Below are positions 11,335-25,200 of a DNA stretch of 64,000 nt, one piece after another. Each line of letters starts with the position of its first letter. The first letter of the stretch is position 1. Origin of the DNA: Distichodus sexfasciatus (Eukaryota; Chordata; Actinopteri; Characiformes; Distichodontidae). Location: contig JAVGVS010000239.1 in the NCBI GenBank assembly GCA_032718565.1, positions 620,140 to 684,139 on the forward strand. Direction: 5' to 3'. Under the pieces are notes generated by a model. That model had not been told where the DNA came from, ran no database searches, and worked only from the letters and a program-made list of their open reading frames with translations. The translations under genes and the position numbers were made by a program.

Positions 11335-11738
11335 TGTAATTAAGGAGGGTGTTGCTTAAAGTGAGCAACAACCTGAATCAAGGTGTGCATAATTATTAGG
11401 CAGCTTCTTTACCTTAGGTAAAATGAGCAAAAAGAGATTTAACTGACAGTGGAAACTCACAAAATGTCATTCAGAGGAATGCAAAACTCTTCAAATAGGT
11501 AAGCTGTTAAGCGTGAGATCTCCCAACAATCAAACAATTTGATACAAAAAGTCAACAGGGTCATAAAACACAGGTGACGAAGATGCAAATTAACTGCAAA
11601 ACGTTACATGATGCTACCAGAACTCATTCTCCTCCAGTGCCACCATATTCTAGGACGGCAACCTACCTGGTGTCCAGAAGTACCAGGTCAGAGAAATGGG
11701 TCAAAAAATCCATTTGCATAATAATTGTGCACATGGTG
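11335..11738 (+). mobile_element. Tc1/mariner relic with GTGCATAATTATTAGG end
   Basis: GGTGTGCATAATTATTAGGC at the left and ATAATAATTGTGCACA at the right form inverted ends of a Tc1-like family. Between them are a few words of transposase-derived sequence, such as CTCCAGTGCCACCATATTCT. Internally deleted and non-coding. Confidence 0.7.
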
Positions 11739-11815
11739 TTTATATACAGTAATGTGAAAAAGTTAGGACACCCCACTAAATATTTCATTTTTTATTAAAA
11801 ATATTCGCCAACAGG
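11739..11815. repeat. Terminal fragment of another Tc1 family
   Basis: GTGAAAAAGTTAGGACACCC, followed by ACTAAATATTTCATT, matches the end sequence of the Tc1 element at 35.4-38.6 kb. Only an end is present. Confidence 0.65.
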
Positions 11816-12250
11816 AGTTTAAACTGACTCAAAACTACTTTTGGGGTAATTTTGAACCAATGTGGACTCATTATGACCTATAAAATGAGCTGCTTTTGGC
11901 CTTTCTGGGAGAACTATATTTCCCACAATTTCCTGCGCACCACACAGAGCCGTGTCACAATAAAGCGACGGCTGGACTTTCCGGAATAAATGCTAAAAAT
12001 CTCATCAATTGTGAGCAGAATGCTGGTTGTTGTGGTTAGTTATCAGCTCAAATATGAGTATGTATATGATAAAGGGGGAGATTTGACTTAACAGTAGAAT
12101 TTTAGCAAGTAACGGCACTCACTCGCTCACAAACAGCGTGTGTTTACACTGCAAAAAAGTCACTTGTGCATTTTTGCGCATTTACTTCTGTTTTCATGCA
12201 TGGAATATCTCACAAATACTTTCACATACAGAGTGATCAGGTCTTGCCTT
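11816..12250 (+). repeat. Repeat R1, longest forward copy
   Basis: Contains the ordered R1 landmarks, including TTTCCCACAATTTCCTGCGC, GAGCAGAATGCTGGTTGT, AGTTATCAGCTCAAATATGA, and a 3' part with GCGCATTTACTTCTGTTTT and TGGAATATCTCACAAATA that recurs at about 39.9 kb. Confidence 0.75.
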
Positions 12251-12599
12251 GATCGTGGAACTAAAAATGTTGTGCGTCACTAATAAATGTCCGTGTGAAA
12301 CACAAGCGGAACATGCATTAGTGAGTGAAATATGTTCAACATTTTTGACAGTTTTTAACATTACCTGTTTTATTTAATAATTGGTATATAACTTTTTTAA
12401 AGACAGTATAGTACAGTATATTATGCCCCCCTCCCCCAGTCTTTTTCCTTCTGATAAAAACCCGAGAAAATCGCATTTAAAGTTTTTTGTTGATGTCTTT
12501 AGTAATCCTTAGCATTCAAAGAGATACAGTATTTTACATCTAAATTTTACCACAGGCATTTAGCAAATGCTATTAAACAAGACTGAAGCTAAAGTTAAT

Positions 12600-12915
12600 T
12601 CAATATATTTATTTTCTTCATATTTTGGCCCTTCTGGCAGATAATTACATTTCTCACAATCCCCTGCACGTCATGTCACAATAATGCAATGGACGCGCAT
12701 CTGTAATAAACAATGAAAATGTCAAGTAAAAGGTTGTATTGTGAGTAGAAATGTGCGAGCATTTTTCAAATATTTTGTTTGTAATAAAAGGGAAGCTTTG
12801 ATTGAACTGGAATGTTTTAGTGAGTGATGGTGTTCCACATGAGGGTCGCAAGTGCTTTTTTATGCAATTACTTCTGTTTTTGTGGAATAACTCACAAGTA
12901 ATATCCATTAAGTTA
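12600..12915 (+). repeat. Repeat R1, second nearby copy
   Basis: Same landmarks as the preceding copy (TTTCTCACAATCCCCTGC, GTATTGTGAGTAGAAATG, CAATTACTTCTGTTTTTGTG), more diverged. Confidence 0.7.
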
Positions 12916-13658
12916 AAAATCTTGTGATTCTGACGGTATGTGTGTAGTTTCTGTAAATTAAAGGGATTCTGAGTTACTAAAAACACTAGACATCAACTAG
13001 GTATCAACGGGCTCCAAGCACTGGCGCGGCCGCCTCCCCAGGACTGTTGTTCCATGTGTGACCGTGCCTGTGAAAACCTGGCTAAAGCGTCAAAGTAGCC
13101 ATAGCAAGAAAAATGTCAAAAATGCGCAATATGAGTTAATTGCAGAAAATGATAGATTATGTACTGAGAGTATGATTGAAATTTAATTTCAATGGTGATA
13201 AATAGTGAAATTCATGATTTTATTGACACTATGTTTCCATTTTTCGTTGAAAAATACTGGAACTTCGTAAACCTTTTTCTAATGTCTTTAAAATTACTTT
13301 CTGTGCAAAAACACCTGGTGATTTGGTGTTATTCTGTTTACAAACTTCTTTTCTATCTTTTCTAAGTGCATCCAGACCTTAATTTAAATAAGCATCCGCT
13401 GCAATCATTGTCGGGTCAAGGGAAGGCAGAAAACTTGCAACTTTAGCCGGGTGCCACTTTCTGTACGTATTGCTTTGCTTTGGATGGGTGAACGTTTTGT
13501 CAAGCTAACCAGCCATATTCCATAGACATTTTAATGTGTGCTACCTCACAAAATAATTAGATCTTCAGTGTCCGCTTTTCAGGTTGTTGACGCGACAAAT
13601 TTTCCAACGTGCGCTCTGTGTCCGCTGGTGGGAGAGCGCTCACCTGTGTGCGCGCATA

Positions 13659-14306
13659 TGTGACCCTCCACGGCAAAACCAGTCACTTGTCGCAAATTTT
13701 CAAAATTGAGTTATGTTTTCATGAAAGGGCATAAATCATCCTTCAAAACGATACCTATATCGAATGAATCGGACGACATATGACTGAGATATCAACATTC
13801 AAAGGAGTCGGGTTTCTCCTGTCATGCTAAGTGAGAAACGGAGAAATCTGCCTTTGAAGTTGACTATCGCCGTAGCACTCACAGACGCTTTTTACGGTCG
13901 CGGCTACGTTTGTATTTACGGTAGCCTACGCTGTATTCACAGCCACACGGATAACCTACCTGTGTTAGGTTAACTGAACTCGGGAGATGAAGATGGATTC
14001 CGGAGAAACATCTTCACGCTAGTCAACCAGTGGATTTACTGTAAATATTGAAGTAGAGCGGTCAAAACAGAAACTTTTAACATTCTGCTGGAATTGAATT
14101 CCTCACCTCAAGAAAGTCACGTTTTTAGGATGGAAAGGGTAAGTTTTTCAGCCAAATTTATTCACAACAGTACAGTATAGACCTTCCACTGTTTCAAAAC
14201 ACTAAAAACTAAAAAATCCAAAATTTTACCCCACGCAACAGAAACGGTTGTTTTTCTCGGAAACCTCCGTTGCAACAAGCAACTGGTTTCGCCGTGCAGA
14301 GTCACA
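13659..14306. mobile_element. MITE with TGTGACCCTCCACGGC ends, copy 1
   Basis: The left end TGTGACCCTCCACGGCAAAA and right end TTTCGCCGTGCAGAGTCACA are inverted repeats. The interior (for example GACATATGACTGAGATATCA) matches the copy at 25839-26439 along its full length. About 650 bp, no coding capacity. Superfamily uncertain. Confidence 0.85.
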
Positions 14307-14439
14307 TGTCATCTTTTGATGTGCGTGACCAGAGGACCATCCCACATCAGCAGTCCAAAGGGTTTCTAGCAAACTTACACAGTGTAGGGTGTACTACATA
14401 AAACGTATGGTAATGTATATTCATTATAAAAGGCCACGC

Positions 14440-14860
14440 CCCCTTTAAGCAATCATAGTCATATTTAAGGGATAGATGAAATCTACAAAATTTCAGATTT
14501 TTATCTTGAGCGTTCTTGACATACTAACGTGTACCAGTTAAGCGCCTTCTACTGATCAGATTGCACCAGCTTTGGCAGGTGTCCAAAGCTCACAGTGTAC
14601 AAGAAGTCTACCACGTTTGGTTTTGTTTGGATGTTTTCTGAGAAGATGTAGGCTTTACAGTAATTATGAGCCACATGTAGAATATAAACTGACGCATAAC
14701 TTCGTAACGCTTTGTCCCATCAAAAGTCTGTACACAACTTTTTGCCTAGACAGAGCCTAGATGAGGTATGCCATGTTTTGCGACAATCGGACGAGCGGTG
14801 TTAGTCTGAAGTTGAGTTTTTCAAAATGGTGGGAAATTTTGGCAGGTGGAACTGAGGATA
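14440..14860 (+). repeat. Interspersed repeat R2, copy 2
   Basis: Diverged copy of 2690-3230, with the same ordered landmarks from AAGCAATCATAG to CAGACAGAGCCTAGATGA. Confidence 0.7.
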
Positions 14861-14861
14861 T

Positions 14862-15340
14862 GTAGTCGTCCCTCGCCACTTCGTGCTTCAACTTTCGCGG
14901 CTTCACTCTATTGCGTTTTTTTCAAATATATTCATTAAAAAGTTGATCGAGACAGTGAAAATGATACAGCGCGTGCTCGGTTGTCTGAGTCAATTATACA
15001 CCCCTGTATTACAATTAAAATTAAAATTACTGTACGTATGGACTGTAGGCCTATGTATTCGAGCACTCCCGTAAATCCTTCAACGCCAGGTGCAGCCGCT
15101 CGACCACTCCTTAGCTCAGCCTCACGCAAGTTCGTTTCTCTCATACACGCTTCTACATCGCTACGCATTGGAAGCATCTTTGCTCTTGTCTAATATATTG
15201 GGTAATACGAGTGTAATGGTGACTAAAGGGTGTTATTTCATGTCTAGAAGGCTCTAATAATGTTAAAACCCGTATTTAGAAGGTCGTAAACAGGTTTTCT
15301 ATGCTCTAACTACGAAAATATTCGATTTATAAATATAATA
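14862..15340. mobile_element. Pogo/Tigger-like MITE fragment
   Basis: The left end TAGTCGTCCCTCGCCACTTC resembles pogo/Tigger-type termini. The interior contains GAAGGTCGTAAACAGGTTTT and ATGCTCTAACTACGAAAATA, which I associate with fish pogo-derived MITEs. The matching right terminus is absent, so it is truncated. Confidence 0.6.
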
Positions 15341-15573
15341 ATAATAATAATAATGATAAATAACCCAAATGAAAACTTTGTGCTTTGGACCCCTAACTAA
15401 TAAAAAACAACATAAACTTGTGCGTTGGTCTTGAAAAGTTTTAAGCACTTTGATGGGATTCAACTTAAATATACATTTAACTACATTTGAATTTAAGACC
15501 TTTTCTTTCATATAAGAAAAAACTAATTTTTCAAAAGTCAAAGTTTAGACATTCTAATTTTCTAATTTGTTTT

Positions 15574-17480
15574 CTTTGTTTTCATTAGCTTTCTACATTG
15601 TAGATTAATATTGAAATAATCAAAATGATGAAGGAACACATGTAATTATGCAGTCAACAAAAAAGTGTTAAACAAACCAAAACTAGATTAGATTCCTCAA
15701 AGTAGCCAACTTTCAATTCGATCACAGCTTTGCACATTCTTGGCATTCTTTCAATAAGATTCATGAGGTACTGCTCTGGAATGTTTTTTCCAACAATCTT
15801 AAAGAAGTTCCCAGAGATGCTGAGCACTTGATCTGGATCGTGCCTTCACTCTGGGTCCAACTCATCCCATCATCTCAGTTGGGTTTAAGTCGAGGTGATT
15901 ATGGAGGCCAGGTCATCTGGCGCCACACCATCACTTTCGCTGCCGAGGTCGCCATAGCCCTTACACCAGCCTGTGTGTTTGGGGTGTTGTCCTGTTGAAG
16001 CAAATGATGGTCGCTAAGTGAAGACCAGATGGAATGGCATGTTGCTGCAGAGGGAATGCTTTTAGTGATCATGCTGGTTAAGTATTGTGAATTTTGAATA
16101 AATTACCAAGTGTCAGCACCAAAACACCCCCACACCATCACACTTCCTCCTCCATGCTTCACATGTCATGGTAAAGCACACATTTAGGATCGATCTGCTT
16201 AGCTTTTCTGCATCTCACAAAGACATGGCGAGTAGATTTAAAACTCAAATTTGGACCAAAGTACAGGTTTCCACAGGTCCTAATGTCCATTCATGTAGTT
16301 CTTAGCCCCAAGCAATTCTCTTTCTTATTGTTCTTCATCGGCATTGGCTTCTTTTTCTTTCTTTTTTTTATTTATTTTTGAAAGTTCGATTAAAGACACA
16401 GCTAAAAAAAAAAACAAACAAACAAAAAACAATATCCAGCATTATTCAACAATACATCAGAAAGGTACTTAGTAGTGACTTCTTCAAAGCAATTCAACCA
16501 CAAAGGTCAGATTCACGCAGTCTTCTCTGAACCACTGATGTTGAGATGTGTCTGTTACTTAAACTTTGTGAAGAATTTATGTGGACTCTAATCTGAGGTG
16601 CTGTTAATGTGCGGTTTCTGAGGCTGGTAACTCCTCGCCAGATACATCCTCTGCAGTCACCTCATGACAGCTAATAGTTTCATCATAAGCGTTTTTCCGC
16701 GACTGCTGCTTGAAGATTTCTTTCATTTGTACACAGTCTGTCTCTGACCCGTGGATTGGTGAAGTCCTTAGAGATGGATTAAGCCAACCTTTTCGGCCTG
16801 ATGAGCACGTAACAACTCTTTTTCTGAGGCCTCCTCACCTGACTCTAATAGCACCACTAATTTCTCTACTTCAATCAATCAGTTCACATACTTTGCCATC
16901 ACCAGATAGCGCCAATATTGCTTCATTTCCTCAATAATCAAGTATAATATCTGTGTCTCGACTGTTAAATTGATTTCTCTTTATCTACTTTCCAGACTTT
17001 TGTGAAAATCAGATGATGTTTAAGAGTCATATTATTAGTGCAGAAATATAAAGAATTTCTGCGAGGAGGTCCAACAGCAACACTGTATTCAACATTCTTT
17101 CAGTTTTGACCTTCATGTCTTAGAGTAATGATGGACTGTTACTGCTCTTTACTTAGTAGTGGTTTTGCCATAGTGAAGTAAAGACAATAGTCCAAATAGG
17201 ACTAGTCTTATTATTGCCTAACACACCTCTGCACAACAGCTGTTATCAAACACATTAAGAAATTCCACAGGCAAGAAATTCCACCAATTAATTCTTGACA
17301 AGGCACACTGGTCAATTAAAAACCATTACAAGTCAATACCTTAAGATGTACTGAAAAGAATGCCAGAGTGTATAAGCTGTCATCAAAGCAAAAAGGTGGC
17401 TCCTTTGAAGAATCTAAAATGCTCAACATATTAAGGTTTAACACCTTTCATCTTTACAAAACAATATTATGTTTTATTGC
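15574..17480 (-). mobile_element. Tc1-like transposon with long inverted ends, non-functional
   Basis: On the minus strand a decayed transposase runs from MAKPLL near 17170 to the DLNPTEM-like region near 15880. Both ends contain inverted copies of the 3' segment (CAAAGCTGTGATCG at about 15730 and AAGCTGTCATCAAAGC at about 17375), so the inverted repeats are a few hundred bp and include the transposase C-terminus. About 360 bp of unrelated sequence (about 16725-17080) interrupts the 5' coding region, and a poly-pyrimidine/A stretch interrupts near 16340-16440. Confidence 0.8.
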
Positions 17481-18180
17481 TGAAACTGACAGGATCCAAA
17501 TTCTTTGTGGTATTAAATGTAAAGGCAACAACTACTTTTTCTGTTACTAGTACTTTTATAATGATCAATTACTTTTTTGGGAGGCGTGGCTAACGCTAAT
17601 TAATTTTTAGTAACAAGCCTAAGCTTGTTGGTCTTTATTAATGCTCTGTATTGACAATAAAAGATACCGATAAAACACCCATCACAAGGAATCATAGACA
17701 GCTTATAGACATGTTAAAATAACATTAGATAGCAGACAAAATTTAACCAACCTTGTTGCATAAGATTGCAAAGAGTGAAAACTAAAATGGCCTACAGTTG
17801 CATTAATATTGTCTGTATTTTTGGATTGAATCCTTTTACAGTTTGTTATTAGTCTATTGGTTTTTATTTTATATTCTGTGTTCATGAACACATTGATGTG
17901 CTGCTGATGTATTTAATATTAAATTATAAAAATGAAAACTGAAAAAATTAAAGTGTATTTCATTATCATTTTGTTGGGTCAATATGGGAGAGGTGGGGCT
18001 CGAAAATTCCCCCTGATTTGAAGTGGGAAATGACTGAAAAGGTTTGAGAACTACTGATACAGAGCATGTCCAATGCATAAAAAGGTTGCTAATACTTCTA
18101 TAACGTCTGTCTGAACAGGAAGTTAGTAGAGTTCAAGTGACATCTAGTGTTGAGTACTCTACTGCACTCAGAATCATTAC
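17481..18180. other. Intron of smc6, nothing recognised
   Basis: AT-rich with no convincing exon or repeat signature. Confidence 0.4.
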
Positions 18181-18241
18181 ATACATTAAACTGCTAAAAT
18201 TATGAATCATATTAAAATAATAATAATAAAGCCATTCATAC

Positions 18242-18340
18242 CTTCTCATATTTCTCTATTGCTTTGGGTTCAAAAACTTTGTTTCCATAATGTAGCATAA
18301 TCTTCTTTCATCTGCTCAGCTGGGTTGCTTTCATAAGAGG
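18242..18340 (-). pseudogene. smc6: smc6 exon 8, frameshifted, acceptor lost
   Basis: Pieces of the family motif MKATQLEQMKEDY-YIMETK are recognisable but in different frames. At least three single-base losses separate them, the first inside CAG-CTG-GAG and the second before the YIMETK part. The last part reads IEKYEK into a good GTATGA donor, in phase with exon 9. Where the acceptor should be, the sequence reads TTTTCTGCCTCTTATG, with no AG before the conserved Met. This is the most damaged exon of the locus. Confidence 0.8.
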
Positions 18341-18477
18341 CAGAAAATGCAGTAGAGCACACACATGTTCATATTGGTTTTTCAATAGAGACTGTCATAC
18401 TGGATCATCCTCTCTAAATATAACTAGGATCGTCCTATTTTATATATGTATGTATAATATATATGTATATATATATT

Positions 18478-19226
<749 letters not shown>

Positions 19227-19867
19227 GTACACATTCTTATCAGACCAAGGATAAATTTCCTAAACTAATCCTTTCCCAACTTTCAAATGTCTCAATCTGG
19301 CTTTGATAATGCAGCTCTTTGGTAACCGAGTTTTCTTGACCTTAAGAAGAAGACCACTCGGTGAAAGAGCCCTCGGCAAATCTTTCAGCAAACATCAATC
19401 AGAGGAAATGGGTCAGCTTAACAATTATCCTGGTAGTTGTCTAGGGATTCTTGCTGACATCTCTGATGATTTTTCTCCTCGAACATTTTGATATTTTGTT
19501 TCCTTGTAGTCTTTCTTTCTGATGTATAAAGCTGTTCTAGAAGTGTAAAATTAGCAGAAAGCGGCAGTATAGCCTTCCTTAACCTGAACATCAACTACTC
19601 GCTATCTGACCTCGAGACTGATTCTTTGTCTTTGACATAAGTGAAATGAAGTAAGCGTTTTTAAACCCACAAATAGAAACTCAGTGAGTATTCACACCAG
19701 GAAACTCTGTTAAGTTCACTTGCTTTGGTCGGACCAAATAAAATGTTTACTTTTCTATGAGTGAGGCTAAGTTTCACATTATAGGCATTGCAAGTGGACA
19801 AAACCACATGTGTGCTAAGGTCATTCAACCATTAAATGAGAACATGTGGGGAATTGGGATAAGCAAG
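19227..19867. other. No gene or repeat recognised
   Basis: Mixed-composition intronic sequence. A 62-codon plus frame at 19303 has no recognisable similarity. Confidence 0.35.
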
Positions 19868-21300
19868 GAAGTAAAAGTACAACCCAAATTCCAATGAAGT
19901 TGAGACGTTGTGCAATACGTAAATAAAACAGAATACAATGATTTTACCGAACGTCCTTTTCAACCTATATTCAATTGAATACACTACAAAAAGACAAGAT
20001 ATCTAATGTTCAAACTGATAAACTTTATTGTTGTTTTGAATTTGATGCCTGCAACACGTTCCAAAAAAGGTGGGACGGGGCAGCAAAGACAGGAAAGTTC
20101 CAGGAATCTCTGAAACCCACACGCTTTGACCATTCCACAAATTGAACAAGTTAATTGGAAACAGGTCTTTGTCATGACTGGGTATAAAGGAGCATCTAAA
20201 AAGGCACATGGATTCACAAGCAAGGATGGGGGCGAGGTTCTGCACTTTGTGAACAACAATGGGCAAATGGTCAGCAGTTAAGAACAGCGTTTCTCAGCAT
20301 TACAACTACAAAGAATCAGGGATTTCATCATCTACTGTCCATAATATCATCTGGAGAAATCTCTCTTGCCGTAAGCAACAGGGCGAGCTCTAACATTGGA
20401 TGCCCGTGACCTTGATCCCCTCAGGCGGCACATCATTCTGCGAAAAAGGATATTACCGTGGGCTCAGAAATACTTCAGACAATACTGTCAGTTTAACACA
20501 GCTCGTCCATAAGGTTAAACTCTACCATGCAAGCGAAGCCATATATCAACAACACTTAGAAACATATTTCTCTGGGCCGAGCTCATCTGAGATGGACTGG
20601 CATAAAGTGGAAAAAGTGTGCTGTGGTCTGTGAGTCCACATTTCCAAACTGTCTTCTGCAAATCATAAGGCGTCGTCAGTTGATGGCGCCAAGTTCAAAA
20701 GCCAGCATCTGTGATGGTATGGGGGTGTGTTAGTGCCCATGGCATGGGTAACTTGCACATCTGTGAAGCAACATCTCTTTCAGGGACATCCTGCTTATTT
20801 CAGCAGGACATCAAATACATTCTGCATGTGTTACAACAGCTGATGGCTTTGTAGTAAAGTCCGGTGCTAGACTGGCCTGCCTGCAGTCCAGACCTGTACC
20901 ATTGAAAATGTGGCGGCGCGTATAGGCGCCGTCGACAGCAGGAGAGCCCGGACTGTTGAGCAACTGAAGTTGTACATCAAAGCAAGAATAGGAAAAAATT
21001 CACCTACACCAGCTTCAACAATTAGTGTCCTCAGTTCCCCAAAGCAGCTTGACCCAGTGTTAAAAGGAAGGTGATGTAACACAGTGGTAAGCATGCTTTA
21101 TCCAGCTTTTTTGGGAATGTGCTGCAGGCATCAAATTCCAAAATAGTGAAAGATTTGCAAAACAACAATAAAAGTTTATCAGTTTGAACGTGAATATCTT
21201 GTCTTTGTAGTGTATTCAGCTGAATATACTGTAGGTTGAAAAAGGATTTGCAAATCATTGTATTTATTCTGTTTATTCGTTCCTAACGTCTAACTTCATT
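19868..21300 (+). mobile_element. Tc1/mariner relic (AATTCCAATGAAGTTG end)
   Basis: The left end ACAACCCAAATTCCAATGAA and the right end TCTAACTTCATTAAATTG are inverted. Matching sub-terminal blocks (ATACAATGATTTTACC and GATTTGCAAATCATTG; TATCTAATGTTCAAACTG and CAGTTTGAACGTGAATATC) show inverted repeats of 100 bp or more. The interior retains transposase words such as TCCCCTCAGGCGGCACATCA, also seen in the copy at 58.4 kb, but no usable frame. Confidence 0.75.
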
Positions 21301-22019
21301 AAATTGAATATCACTCTAATCATGGAGGGTGTGTGCTGTTCCTTGTCCCTAGCGATATGGTTTATAGAGGTTACACACATTAATAGAACTTTTTTGAGCG
21401 TAAAGAGCATTTTGATGGAATGTCAGTTTTACAATGTTGGGCGTGTGTCTCTGTATTTAGCCTGCTTCTTCCTAATCCAAAAGATTAATCAATCGCAATA
21501 TACGTGAAAGGACTATCTTACAAAGTAACAACAGCTATAGATTCAGGTTTAGACATATCCTAATGCTGCATTCCAGGAATGATTCCTAATGCTGTCAGAC
21601 TTATTCCACTTGGAGTGTACTAGGTGCGACTAAGCGTTCTAGGCGAACGAAGTCAAACATAAATAGCTTGGCCGACCCCGATAAGGTATACACTGAAGAT
21701 TTCATTCATTAATAGAAACATTAAATAGCATTACATGACAGTGCATAGGCATCAAATGAAACTGATGAACAAAAAAAGCTCCTGCACTGTGCTGCAATAT
21801 CAAAACTGGATTTTCTACAATACTGCAACAGATGCAATACTTTGGACTGAAAAAACTTCACTGTACAAAAATACTGCACAGTTCTGCAGAAATGAAATAT
21901 TTTGGACACAAAATATTGTACTGCTAGTGTAGCCTACTTCAAAAAGCTGAAGTTTTCCTGTCACACAACTGATGTTTTGTGATGTGAAAATTTATTTATT
22001 TATATTCATAAGGATCTCA

Positions 22020-22802
22020 AGTGATCAAATCACTAATAATGACCCAAAATCTACATCTCCTAATGACAATACCTTATTTACCACCTCTTGTTGATCCTGC
22101 CATCACACTTCCCCCACACATACACACCCTGGACTGTGAAAAACTGTTTCTGTTGCACACTGCACTTTACTGCACCTTACTTTACACCACTGTCACTTTG
22201 ATGCACAATAACTACTGGTATGACCTGCACTGCTGCCACTTTGCACTAACATTATATAATAACAACTTTACAGATGTTTTGCACATACACCCGAACATTG
22301 TACATAAATATGTGAATATAGTATACTGTCATATTATAACCTTCTACACTCCTGCACATCAATGTAAATGTCAATTTGCACCTGTTTAAATGTTTGCATA
22401 TTTGCACATATACTGAACATTATGCCCAGAAATAGTCCGGATATAGTATGTCCTAGTATAACTCTACCTCTTGCACACTCAGTGTAAATGTCAATTCCAA
22501 CCTGTTAAGAATACTGCATCCTGACTTGACAAACATGTTTACCTGTCTGTCTCCCCTGTCTAGTCTAAAATGTATATTGTATGTTGTCTGGTTTTAAAAT
22601 GTATATTGTTTAATGTATATTTTAGTATTTTACTTATTGTGTTTATTCCATGTGCTAGTCATTGCCTGCCTATTTATTCTCTGTTCTACTGTTCTTTGTT
22701 TGTTTTGCACTGAAAATAACCTGCCTGGAACTGTCGTCTGGGTCTCTCTATGTATCTGTACAGTATATAGCAGAGATGACAATAAAGTGACTTTGACTTG
22801 AC
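22020..22802 (+). mobile_element. LINE 3' UTR, plus strand
   Basis: Repetitive TTTGCAC/CTGCAC-rich sequence followed by TCTCTATGTATCTGTACAG and GATGACAATAAAGTGACTTT, the tail found at several other LINE ends here. No RT coding part is present, so it is a 5'-truncated insertion. Confidence 0.7.
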
Positions 22803-24066
22803 GATCTGCCATAATAATTAGGAAGTCTGCGTTCTATTTTTTGGGTACAGGCGAGTTATGTTGACAAACATCAAAAAATACTCGATTTTTTGGTCTTATA
22901 TATGAAGAAAAAGGTCTGCAAGAATTAATCTGGTCTCCAAAAAAAATCGCTATACTTGATGTTTTCAACATAATGGCCCGTATCTAAATAATAGAGCGCC
23001 GACTTCCGACTCATTCGGCAGATCGGGTCACATATTGTCCAACAATAGGTCATTCAATTGTCCCTGTGCTGCTGAAAGCTAACAGCAGAAGAATAACAAT
23101 ATATATAGCTAATCTTATATAGATTAATCTTCTAAATCCGCATCACCCATTGTTTGTTTTTTATACATTTTACTGAATGCAGAGATAGCAGCATATCCTT
23201 GCACCGAAGTCTGCATAGAACAGTGCTGCATTTCCATGGACACGCCATTGTTCTGTGATGTCCTGGCTGCTGCATCTTGTGAAGTCGGGGGTAGATCGAT
23301 TTACCCCGACTTTGATGTCAAGACCTTGACTTGAGTCACTTTTACCAATCGGCGGTCTGAAATTTCCAGAATTTAGGATTTTCTGAAGCACCGTTAATCA
23401 AAGAAAATCCCGAATATGACTATGTTTCAGCATTATTGTGTATGTGTGTGTCTGTCTGTCTTTGCTGGCCCTGGGAGTCTGAGTTGAAGTGTGACTAAGA
23501 CTAAGTGTGGTTACGACTCCTGACAATTAACCCCAAAGCCAGTCATTTTATTGCCTCCTGTTTCCAAACAGAGATGGTCTGTAATTTGGTGACCATTTGG
23601 AACCGAAGTCCTGTTTCCTGCTGATAGCAAACAAAGGCTTTTCTTCTTGGCACAGGATAGGGACCTGGGTTACTCTTTCATCCACGTCCAGAAAGAACTT
23701 TAGCTGTCCTGGAGATGGACTTGTAGCCTTGCGATTGTCCATGCCTTTTCCACAATTTTGGTTCTTTTCTCCATGCTCAGTGTGATGCAGACACTCAACA
23801 ACTGGTTGCACGTGGGAATTTCTATATTGGCAGCATGTTAACTGCTACAGGTGAATTTACTCACAAATTAAAGGGTCATCATATGCTTGAAATACAATTA
23901 TTTCTTACAATTCTGAAAAGGTCCAAGTAAGTTTTGTCCAGTCCCCTTTTTGAGTTTTGTGTGGAATGTCTCAGATTTGCTTTTTTTCTTCTGTTTTTGT
24001 GTTATGCTAATCCAAACCAAAGAAATTAGCATGACAATACCAAAGCATTTGTAATTAACTGTAATT
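22803..24066. other. No gene recognised
   Basis: Several short frames on both strands, none with family similarity or splice support. Confidence 0.35.
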
Positions 24067-24074
24067 GTATATAC

Positions 24075-24465
24075 TAGGGCTGGGTTCAAAAAATCGATTC
24101 ACCGATCAATATCGATTCTCGTTCGAAAAATACGATATCGATTCAAAAGTCGGCGGATCGATCTTTCCCTCTTGACTATGTCTTGCCGCCTTCACCGCTG
24201 ACCGGCGCGGAAACTAAGCGTGAGACAGCGAGAGCCAGAAACCAATGACAGAGCCATGACACAAGCTGCTCCGCTCAAATCACGTCTGGCCCTAAAGGCG
24301 ATGTTTGCTGCTGCCGGTTTTAAAACAAGTTATTTTATAACCAAAGCAAAACTGAAATATTGGCAAAGAAATCTCATCATCGATATCGAATCAGATGAGG
24401 TGGAATGGATCATGACCTTGTGAATCTAGATCGACTCAGGACATCAGCAACGATACCCAGCCCTA
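24075..24465. mobile_element. hAT MITE, 391 bp, with exact 8-bp TSD
   Basis: The ends are TAGGGCTGGGTTC and ACGATACCCAGCCCTA, and the element is flanked by GTATATAC at 24067-24074 and 24466-24473. It landed in a LINE 3' end (GCAGAGATGACAAAGTTTAC continues at about 24478). Non-coding. Confidence 0.88.
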
Positions 24466-24984
24466 GTATATACGCAGCAGAGATGACAAAGTTTACTTCG
24501 ACTTTTGAAATTTGACAACCACCAGGAAAGATATGTTAAAGTTAGATTTATATCACAATCAACTTAAAGACTAAATATATATATTTTTAAATTAGTTCCA
24601 CTATAGCTACTTCAGTAGTGCAAATGGGTGAAGAGCTCACTCTTGCCCTGCACTTTGCTAGTAGCAATGAAAAACACTAAGATATGAAATATCCAAACAC
24701 CTCCCCCGCCCCGCATCAACACCCATCCCCTGCCCAAATTTCCTGCAAACCTAAATCTAGGCCAGCCGTCCCGTAAAATGAAATACGACATTTAATGGCT
24801 TGCAGAGTTTTATGCAGAGACATACTATGGCTTAATGCTGTGAAAAGAAAAATAAAAGTTAGTGCCAGTAGGAAAAACTATTCCATCAGAATATAGAATA
24901 AACTTTTTTGATAAATATATTTTCTATATTTCTTTTTCCTAGTGATTACTCTTTTAATATTATAAATTGGAAGAAAAAATCTGA

Positions 24985-25200
24985 TTTATTGAAAATTAAG
25001 AAATACTGAAGTTTTTGGGTCAATTTGGCCGGTCTGGACTCATTTTGGAGTATAAAATGAGCTGATTTTGGCCTTTCTGGGAGGATTACATTTTCAACCA
25101 ATCCCCAGCGTGGCAGTACAGTAATCGTGAATTCGCCCGCGACTAGTTTGCAGGTATGATGCCACAAATTGTTTAGCTCAAATACTGTTGGACATCCTAG
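24985..25200 (+). repeat. Repeat R1, partial copy
   Basis: GGTCTGGACTCATTTTGGAG, AAATGAGCTGATTTTGGCC and a decayed TTTTCAACCAATCCCCAGCG mark the R1 core. Confidence 0.65.
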
